Source of the DNA: Cyclina sinensis
Lineage: Eukaryota; Mollusca; Bivalvia; Venerida; Veneridae
Assembly (NCBI GenBank): GCA_012932295.1
Contig: JAAONU010000004.1
Location: forward strand, 8,317,030-8,381,029
Direction: 5' to 3'
Length of the DNA: 64,000 nucleotides
Part shown: one piece after another, positions 60,701 to 64,000 of the stretch
Layout: each line of letters begins with the position of its first letter
Position numbering within the stretch: position 1 is the stretch's first letter
Translations under genes and position numbers: made by a program
Notes under the pieces: model-generated
Told to the model about the DNA's origin: nothing
Database searches by the model: none
The model's input: the letters and a program-made list of their open reading frames with translations, nothing else

Positions 60701-63700
60701 CGGGAAAATGATGTCAACGGAAATGATAGTATAAATAAGTAACGAATATCACATGAGCATATTGCTGTCGTCATTATTTTAATCCGACTTCAAGTGCGAC
60801 TAAATTTACAAATTCATGTTTGTAAGTCGATTTTCTTGAAAACGTATAAATCTCTAATCATTTTTTTATAAAAAAGTTCAAAGAACAGCAGCCCATTTAT
60901 ATGAAATTAAACTTGGTAATATTACGGTGGACATGGGCTACCCTAAACAGGAAACGAGATGACAACGATATGATAATAGTCATGCTCCTTCATTATTTTT
61001 ATCCGAGCTAAAAGTTTTTCTTCTGTCTTTCAAAAAATATGTTTGTTTTTATTTTCCTGGAAGATATTGTTACTAACAATGTTAGTGTATTGCGATATCT
61101 GTCCGCCATATCGATGCATCGGGAGGTGAAATATGTATTGCATCGCGATATATTGGTACTTATATTTTTATACCGATGCGTACATCGAGGACAGAGCAGA
61201 TCGCGATGCATCGATGAATCGTTACACCTCTAGTGGTATTGTCTCCGGGTGGCCGGTCGCGGTGGACTGAACACACTGAAATTACCGCGACTACCGCCGA
61301 GGGGTATGATCACCGCGTGTCGCGGTGACAGAACGCGATGTTCTAGCATTTAAACATACAGCGTACAGTACATGTACGTGGTTTTCTTTTTACTCATACT
61401 TATTTTACTTACATGTATTTCGTAGCTAACTTCAGTTGGTCAAATTAAAACCAAATTTCAAATACATTTGCGGTGTAGGTTTATTGTGTACTTTCGTTTT
61501 TGGAATTTTTGAAAAACGCTTGTTATTATATAGCAAAATCGATCAATAATTTTCGCCAAGCGCCTAAGCGATACAGATGTCGAAAGCAATTGACCAAGTG
61601 TTGATCTAAAAACCCAGACAATTCATTTTCTGAAAATATGATCAGCTGTTTCTGGAAGCAACTGCTTTGAATGGTCATTCTTTGCGTAAACAAATAGAAG
61701 CGTTCGTACACAAATGCATCATAATAAGAGCGGATTTGTTCGAATTTTGACTGTTTGAATTATATCTATTAACTTTTCGCAGTTTGATTATCATTTGTAA
61801 TTTATTTGCATGTAATTTATTTGGTAGTGGATTAACCCAAGCGTGGCACCGATTGGAGACTTGAAAATATATTAATTGCAGCATAAAGTTAATTAACAAG
61901 ATGGAATGTAGGTGTGTAAATCTATTCATAATCGGGTGTGTTTCTTTTCTACAAATACCCTTAATCATACAACCAAACATCGAACGTCAACAAATAACAG
62001 TTAAACTGGATGGGGTATTAAAAAGAAAAAGAAACAACTTCATCCGGTAATAATTACATGTTTTTTGTAACTCATCTGAAAAAAAATTGGGGAAAGTAAA
62101 ATTGTGTCGTGACTTCGTTTTTTCGGACACCGCAAACCCCGCCACCTGACGCCGCGACCCGACGCGGTACTGATCACCGCAACACGGCCAAGCTGACCAC
62201 CGTGTTTTATATGAATGAACACACGACACTGTGGTCATTTTGGTCCTCAACGCAGACAGTAAAATTGCGGAGACAGGTGTTTGTTGTCAAAGTCCCGATG
62301 CATGTAAGGCCATGCCAAATTGTTTTTTCGTTTAGCGTCCACCCAAAGTTCAAAAACCTATCTAGCTATCCTGAAAACGCAAACAAGGCCCCAAAAAATA
62401 AACAAGTCATACTGACTAGTATCTACACCAGGATATAATTATCAAGTTTCATATTCCACTTTGTAGAGACTTTTAATGCATTTCTTAAAGTATTTTCAAT
62501 CAAACCACCTATAAATTCAACTGAAAATATATTTCTGCATAGGTAAATTCATCGTCGGAAACCGACGTTCTATCCATTCCGTTTCACTCTATTTATCTAC
62601 ATAATGTAGTTGTGCGGAATATGTACCGGGGGTCACCGACGATGAGGTAAATTTACAACTGAGTCTATATTTGGAGTCAACTTGTAAATATCAACTTAGT
62701 TTCAACAATCTATAAAACTGATGCACATTCATGTTATTAGACAGGTCCTTCCATCCTATGCCGCCACTAAAACTAATGAGGTATCACTATAAAAAAAAAT
62801 ACAAAAGTAAACACTACTTAAACATTTAATACTGAACACCAAAATATAATTTTTACTGGTATTTGTTTTTCTCTATCTGTTTTGTCTGTCTGTTGGCTTC
62901 ACTGCGAAGATAACACAATTCTTTTTAATGAATTTGTCTCCCTTATGAAAGAAGAATTGTCAGCAAAAATGTTACAAAAGGAATATCTGCTTAGTGAACT
63001 ACGTTATAACGAAATGTCATAAATAATGTCTTTCGACTCTACCGATTTGAATTACATTAAACTTCATCAACAAATTCTAGCTGCAGCTCGCGTATACACT
63101 ACACTTGAGAAATTCGACTGATAGCGAAAACATATAACAAATACTTCAATGCATACAATTTACATAAAACAATCATTTACTTGCTATTATCTTGAACAAC
63201 AATAAAAGGCATTAAAATCTTATTATAACTGACCAGAAACTAACCTCTTCTGACGTTGCCAACAAATTTATGCATGCATGGAACTTTTTTACACGACTCA
63301 ATAAATACAAAATGGGGGTAAAGATGCAAAGGAGGTAACAACACTAGTCACGTATAAATTCTCGAACATATCGGAGAGCATTTAATACTTTGTACAGTTA
63401 GGTCGTAAGAGAAAACAATGTTGTTGTTTTTTCCTACCTCAGAAGCTCAAACCTATCCGTCCGCGGACGCTAAACGAAAGAACGATTTGGTATGGCCTAA
63501 TGTATCTCCGTATTTCATGCTGCCCTTAATAAAACCATCTATAGGGGTTTTACCGTGTATTAATATTATGAAGAGAGCATGATATTTCATTTACCATTTT
63601 TTAAAATTCAAACATCCAGATCTCATGAACTAAATGATTGATTATGCACTTTTACCAACATATAGACTTGCTTTGTCTTTGAATCACATTTTCTCCAGAA

Positions 63701-64000
63701 ATCTTCTAATTTAAATAAGAATGTAAACGCAGATTTTCACTTCTTACCATAATAGCCTCCTGATGGTCCTGATACCTTGTTTCTGAAGTTTGAACTTCCA
63801 CTGGAATAATTATGGTAATCAGAAACTGGCTCAGAGTAATAATGTGACTCTGTATAAGAATCATTTTGATTGGTGTAGGAACCCTCCTGATAGTTCTCAT
63901 AATAATTATATTCTACTTCTGTAGCATTTTGTTGTTCATAACCATATTCTGACCCATATGCATATTCATTTTCGTATCCATACTGCACATCCTGCGACTC
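32742..64000 (-). CDS. Matrin/U1-type zinc-finger protein, probably nuclear RNA-associated (5' partial, multi-exon)
   Basis: Seventeen minus-strand exons have AG/GT borders and compatible phases: 64000-63748, 58150-57708, 56341-56230, 55249-55062, 45509-45485, 44252-44145, 41608-41469, 40003-39827, 39439-39358, 39096-39030, 38733-38326, 37260-37042, 36482-36336, 36028-35956, 35519-35469, 35230-35123, 33713-32742. They sum to 3573 nt, 1190 residues plus stop. Order: Tyr/Gly/Asn-rich (1-84), RG-rich then acidic (85-218), zinc finger 1 (221-243), proline/acidic linker, zinc finger 2 (397-418), basic and acidic coils, RPPYxDPR array (about 560-620), Arg/Glu-rich coil (667-790), helical segment, Ser/Gln/Pro-rich tail. 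Both fingers fit C-x2-C-x11/12-H-x5-H, typical of double-stranded-RNA or splicing proteins. It may be related to ZNF318-like proteins; I am not sure. The N terminus is outside the window. Confidence 0.8.
33714..35122. other. Intron containing a MITE
   Basis: Apart from the TTAA-flanked element at 34099-34538 it is AT-rich with no recognised feature. Confidence 0.6.
34099..34538. mobile_element. TTAA-flanked MITE, copy 1
   Basis: The ends are inverted: TTAAAGGGGCTGGCCTCCAG at the left and, read in reverse, TTAAAGGGGCTGTACTCCAG at the right. Both end in TTAA, the target duplication of piggyBac-type transposases. A short internal hairpin (ATACCGTAACGCGACGGTAT) is conserved in the second copy at 56381-56839, which lies in the opposite orientation. 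There is no open frame, so it is non-autonomous. Confidence 0.7.
35123..35230 (-). CDS. Zinc-finger gene exon: helical segment
   Basis: Acceptor TTTTTCAG, donor GTAGGT, 36 whole codons encoding STSMIATEDDAAMALQISNA then LTQALLKYRLQNAPKE, an amphipathic helix candidate. Confidence 0.83.
35469..35519 (-). CDS. Zinc-finger gene exon: 17-codon exon
   Basis: Acceptor TTTACAG, donor GTACGT; encodes EAAKNPNVNIGEIMASL in phase 0 on both sides. Found by splice sites and phase. Confidence 0.75.
35956..36028 (-). CDS. Zinc-finger gene exon: short helical exon
   Basis: Acceptor TTTTTTCAG, donor GTCAGT; encodes LASHRSTDPTMAAKQDQAVK then DLQE. Phase joins both neighbours. Confidence 0.75.
36336..36482 (-). 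CDS. Zinc-finger gene exon: charged coil
   Basis: Acceptor ATTTAG, donor GTGAGT. It encodes APQAASSSPSLSTDERKRLD then DLLARREALAKTTE, continuing the register of (R/K)xLDxLLxRR repeats in the preceding exon. Confidence 0.82.
37042..37260 (-). CDS. Zinc-finger gene exon: Arg/Glu/Leu-rich repeats
   Basis: Acceptor ATTGTAG, donor GTGAGT. It encodes repeats of about 16-18 residues: MFDERRRLDGLMGERHQLED, LEQRRIDDIIARRRYLDE and ARLEDIMERRKRLQE. These suggest a highly charged helical or coiled-coil rod, possibly for dimerisation or RNA contact. Confidence 0.86.
38326..38733 (-). CDS. Zinc-finger gene exon: RPPYxDPR octapeptide array
   Basis: Acceptor TTCACAG, donor GTTAGA. After SRSDNDGPLRDRRDHYD it encodes about nine octapeptide units (RPPYDDPR with Asn, Ser, Val or Glu variants), then DPYGRWRNAEDF and RDRFDPYRSDDPMYER. 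The DNA is a 24-bp minisatellite between about 38440 and 38655. Arg/Tyr-rich repeats of this type are common in RNA-binding, condensate-forming proteins (inference). Confidence 0.9.
39030..39096 (-). CDS. Zinc-finger gene exon: basic-proline segment
   Basis: Acceptor TTGTAG, donor GTTAGG. It encodes EPGTFDPPVKKPRMMPGHAT then DWR. VKKPR may be part of a nuclear localisation signal. Confidence 0.75.
39358..39439 (-). CDS. Zinc-finger gene exon: charged helix
   Basis: Acceptor GATGTAG, donor GTAACA. It encodes ESMKRHSKELVEKVRELEEG then RGGSLDD. Phases fit. Confidence 0.78.
39827..40003 (-). CDS. Zinc-finger gene exon: basic then acidic segment after finger 2
   Basis: Acceptor TTATCAG, donor GTTATT, 59 whole codons. 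It encodes QVKKPVMYDHLTKFNSKKKK (nuclear-localisation-like), then LEEFAKDIEKEIGRGDIKVK and an acidic run ending LKESMK across the junction. Confidence 0.85.
40735..41195 (+). repeat. ~175-bp tandem repeat with GGACGGAC tail
   Basis: Three partial units contain CATTAAGGTTGTTCATCCCT, AGTATATAGTGAAAAAATCA and AGGGCCATAATTCTGTTAAA. It ends with GTATGGACGGACGAACAGAC and CTCCCCACTTTGTGGAGGCA, a hairpin. It has the same architecture as other bivalve hairpin/minisatellite repeats here. Confidence 0.65.
41469..41608 (-). CDS. Zinc-finger gene exon: second matrin-type zinc finger
   Basis: Acceptor TTTATTTAG, donor GTAATG. It encodes LEFVTEFQKTDVKAAPRY then a finger with Cys397, Cys400, His412 and His418 of the visible protein (CNLCEAKC, ILPHVIGLKHRLKYM). 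The spacing C-x2-C-x11-H-x5-H is that of matrin/U1C fingers, which bind RNA or mediate spliceosome contacts in known families. The 5' half of the exon, with its acceptor, is duplicated immediately upstream (41630-41738). Confidence 0.88.
41521..41738 (-). repeat. 109-bp tandem duplication of a splice acceptor and half zinc-finger exon
   Basis: Bases 41521-41629 and 41630-41738 are about 97% identical. The upstream copy has its own acceptor (exon start would be 41717) and encodes the same residues with Val changed to Ala, but breaks off after CEAKCDG. Read-through enters the second copy out of frame and meets TAA. Confidence 0.9.
42236..42670 (+). repeat. ~145-bp tandem repeat with TGACCTTGACC boxes
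   Basis: About 2.5 units contain GTCACTGTGACCTTGACC, TTGAAGTCTCTATGACAAAT and AGGTCATCCACTCAA. It closes with ACGGACGGATGGATGCCCAG. Confidence 0.65.
42686..43062. mobile_element. Possible MITE with flanking hairpin
   Basis: A 19-20-bp inverted pair, ACACATCAGCGAGGGTG and CACCCTCGCTGATGTGT, lies at 42687-42707 and 42738-42759. A second inverted pair, TTTTATTATACC (42764) and GGTATAATAAAA (43050), bounds about 300 bp. No coding capacity and no clear target duplication. Confidence 0.4.
43158..44113. mobile_element. Non-autonomous hAT element 1
   Basis: The 956-bp element is flanked by an exact 8-bp duplication ATAATTTC (43150-43157 and 44114-44121). The ends are inverted: TAGGGATAGCAACAAATAC and, in reverse, TAGGGATGGCAACGAGTAAC. 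Sub-terminal CTCGGTTACTCGG motifs repeat at both ends, as expected for transposase binding sites. There is no transposase frame. It lies in an intron of the zinc-finger gene. Confidence 0.88.
44145..44252 (-). CDS. Zinc-finger gene exon: basic segment before finger 2
   Basis: Acceptor GTTTTCAG, donor GTAAGT. It encodes KIKRKKQVPSGVMVETKDRP then SKLSEMIKSQTAPML. KIKRKK is a likely nuclear localisation signal. The next exon continues as MLGLEFVTEFQ. Confidence 0.87.
45485..45509 (-). CDS. Zinc-finger gene 25-nt microexon
   Basis: Between acceptor CTTTTCAG and donor GTAAGT, encoding NIEAAKQG plus one base. The exon before it (ends 55062) closes in phase 0 and the exon after it needs phase 1. 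This 25-nt exon is the only segment I found that corrects the frame, giving PDDFNCP-NIEAAKQG-AKIKRKK. Confidence 0.65.
46181..46837. repeat. 26-bp minisatellite, about 25 copies
   Basis: Unit AGCAAGTTAAATAYGACC plus TCRGTATG, with transitions C/T and A/G spread among copies and higher divergence at the edges. It lies in a 9.5-kb intron of the zinc-finger gene. Confidence 0.92.
47408..47425 (+). repeat. Poly-C tract
   Basis: A run of about 15 C flanked by ACAGA and ACAAAAG. It lies just before a mobile element end. Confidence 0.8.
47440..47877 (-). mobile_element. Truncated pearl/HINE-like element
   Basis: Left end AACAAGAGGGCTATGATGGC with the GGCC hairpin, then TAGCTCACC. Two to three diverged core units with CACTAGACAATGCTACACAC follow. 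The other end with the GGAC microsatellite is missing. Confidence 0.65.
48356..49502 (+). mobile_element. 5'-truncated non-LTR retrotransposon (LINE) insertion
   Basis: It sits inside a repeat unit whose sequence resumes exactly after it (CCTACAGAC | ACCAAAAACAATAGG). A possible short duplication AGAC is present at 48352-48355 and 49503-49506. It encodes the C-terminal end of a LINE polyprotein and ends with AATAAA (49488-49493) and an A/T-rich tail. The 5' truncation is typical of target-primed reverse transcription. Confidence 0.72.
48371..48934 (+). pseudogene. C-terminal fragment of a LINE reverse-transcriptase polyprotein
   Basis: An open frame of 187 codons. After the reverse transcriptase, many molluscan LINEs encode a segment like KLRTYKTFKHDFILEKYV, then KHRAAYAKFRCGVAPLKLET and a zinc-finger-like CPICRNN...EIHVLFHC. 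All three are present here. The polymerase core itself is missing, so this is a dead fragment, though its frame is still open, which suggests a young insertion. Confidence 0.7.
51510..52130. repeat. ~150-bp tandem repeat, about four units
   Basis: Units contain CATCTACACTTATTGGTGAA, CATGC(A/T)AAC and GTTTCAAAT. It closes with ACAATCCAACTGCTCGCAAG and a CCCTCGCATTCA...GTCGGGGGT hairpin end. Non-coding. Confidence 0.6.
52131..53520. other. Intron sequence without recognised features
   Basis: AT-rich, with no convincing exon, RNA gene or transposon end. Confidence 0.5.
54071..54612. repeat. 43-bp minisatellite, about 11 copies
   Basis: Unit ACATTACACAACTGAAATAC plus ACAACATATACAGTCAGACA and TGT, with some units lacking part of the sequence. 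It stays open in one frame because the unit lacks stops; I do not regard it as coding. Confidence 0.9.
55062..55249 (-). CDS. Zinc-finger gene exon: proline/acidic linker
   Basis: Acceptor ACTTACAG, donor GTAAGT. It encodes VNIPAPKPPEPEVPVEDDFE, then ENWMNLDDDVIRYLKERKNP and on to LPDDFNCP. It is acidic and tryptophan-containing, lying between the two fingers. Confidence 0.87.
56230..56341 (-). CDS. Zinc-finger gene exon: second half of finger 1
   Basis: Acceptor TTCTGTAG, donor GTAGGT. It encodes AYHTHTRGLQHTTLVMEAKA then KKGNVHFQKEQVDASVL. His237 and His243 of the visible protein complete the zinc finger started in the previous exon (C-x2-C-x12-H-x5-H). Confidence 0.83.
56381..56839. mobile_element. 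TTAA-flanked MITE, copy 2
   Basis: Same family as 34099-34538, in reverse orientation. Ends TTAAAGGGGCTGTACTCCAG and, in reverse, TTAAAGGCGCTGGCCTCCAG. The internal hairpin ATACCGTCGCATTACGGTAT is kept. It lies about 40 bp upstream (in gene orientation) of the finger-1 exon. Confidence 0.7.
57000..57520. repeat. ~158-bp tandem repeat, three to four diverged units
   Basis: Units contain CAATAACTATGCCAAAAATT, GCACTGTGGCACTTGATAAT and a GAG(T/A)TG(T/C) box. It is an intronic repeat. Confidence 0.65.
57708..58150 (-). CDS. Zinc-finger gene exon: RG-rich, acidic run, first half of finger 1
   Basis: Acceptor TTTTTTAG, donor GTACAA. It opens with GRGKGRGKFNQNSKSQWQSQ, then three QFG-type repeats (GGQFGKLSG, RGQFEIS, KGQFGLP). 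It carries an acidic tract with eight Glu in a row (57770-57795) and ends FCKYCKLNFSTPK with Cys221 and Cys224 of finger 1. The glutamate run is a GAG/GAA microsatellite and likely varies in length. Confidence 0.87.
58151..58785. other. Intron sequence
   Basis: AT-rich; includes a short CAAATA-type repeat at 58276-58305. Nothing else recognised. Confidence 0.5.
58735..59880 (+). repeat. ~145-bp minisatellite element with repeated DR1 motifs
   Basis: Seven units, each with CAAGTTTGGTGAACCTAGGT, CATTCTCTAGTTATTGATC and a box reading TGACCTTTGACCTAATGACC. It ends with GACCGACCGACAGACCGATC and a CCCCCTCATCTTCGATGGGG hairpin. Architecture as in the other hairpin/minisatellite elements. No coding capacity. 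Confidence 0.8.
60060..61232. mobile_element. Non-autonomous hAT element 2
   Basis: A 1173-bp element flanked by an exact 8-bp duplication GTGGTATT (60052-60059 and 61233-61240). The inverted ends are TAGGGCTGTGCATTGCCA and, in reverse, TAGAGGTGTAACGATTCATC. Sub-terminal zones are dense in CGATGCAT and GATACGTATC motifs on both sides. There is no transposase frame. It belongs to a different subfamily from the copy at 43.2 kb. Confidence 0.88.
61241..62660. other. Intron with CpG-rich blocks and small inverted repeats
   Basis: Two GC/CpG-rich patches (61248-61345 and 62115-62215) share the core TGATCACCGC. A MITE-like inverted pair lies at about 62540-62655 (AAATTCATCGTCGG / CCGACGATGAGGTAAATTT). 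No coding exon is supported. Confidence 0.45.
62661..63747. other. Intron sequence up to the first visible zinc-finger-gene exon
   Basis: AT-rich. The right arm of a long-spaced inverted repeat lies at 63465-63502. Otherwise no feature is recognised. Confidence 0.5.
63748..64000 (-). CDS. Zinc-finger gene exon: Tyr/Gly/Asn-rich N-proximal part (runs off window)
   Basis: Open from the window edge to donor GTAAGA. It encodes ESQDVQYGYENEYAYGSEYG and then EYNYYENYQEGSYTNQNDSY, ending SGPSGGYYG. It has about 20 Tyr in 84 residues, a tyrosine-rich low-complexity segment like those of FET-type RNA-binding proteins (composition only). No methionine start is assigned; the exon continues beyond 64000. 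Confidence 0.82.

Noticed and set aside
62040..62438. Overlapping frames on both strands in the CpG-rich block.
   Set aside because: Open on both strands because of base composition; no recognisable domain or splice context.
1..64000. A prokaryotic-type defence system, CRISPR array or operon.
   Set aside because: Intron-exon structure, repeat content and both gene families are animal; tandem repeats here lack the direct-repeat/unique-spacer pattern.

Overview
The window is eukaryotic nuclear DNA. It is AT-rich, with long introns, GT-AG exon boundaries and many dispersed repeats. The repeats are of the kind known from bivalve genomes: elements with terminal hairpins and a minisatellite core (pearl/HINE-like), a molluscan-type SINE, hAT and TTAA-flanked MITEs, and a non-LTR retrotransposon fragment. 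I infer a bivalve mollusc, probably a heterodont clam; the species cannot be told from the sequence alone.

Two genes fill the window. They converge, and each runs off one end. The left gene (+ strand, about 668-24922, 5' end missing) is a Rho GTPase-activating protein of the ARHGAP21/ARHGAP23 type. Eighteen exons join in one frame into 2034 visible residues: the end of a PDZ domain, a long serine-rich disordered region, a PH domain, a RhoGAP domain with its arginine finger, and a disordered tail ending in the family's RRHT(V/L)GG and WLxxERLR blocks. A 48-nt cassette exon may add 16 residues to a PH loop.

The right gene (- strand, about 64000-32742, 5' end missing) joins 17 exons in one frame into 1190 visible residues. 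The protein has two matrin/U1-type zinc fingers (C-x2-C-x11/12-H-x5-H), acidic and charged coiled regions, an arginine-proline-tyrosine octapeptide array and a Ser/Gln/Pro-rich C terminus. It looks like a nuclear RNA- or chromatin-associated protein; I do not recognise a precise orthologue.

About 27.4-32.3 kb is intergenic and holds a 2.7-kb inverted repeat element. The introns carry most of the mobile DNA: two non-autonomous hAT elements with exact 8-bp target duplications (43158-44113 and 60060-61232), a pair of TTAA-flanked MITEs in opposite orientation, five hairpin/minisatellite elements plus one fragment, a LINE fragment nested in one of them, and minisatellites of 26, 43, about 145 and about 165 bp. 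The ~145-bp array contains repeated perfect nuclear-receptor DR1 sites. Other points of interest are a 109-bp tandem duplication of a zinc-finger exon with its splice acceptor, a 25-nt microexon needed to keep frame, and a NAGNAG acceptor. No tRNA, rRNA, CRISPR array or bacterial-type operon was seen, and neither gene's promoter lies in the window.
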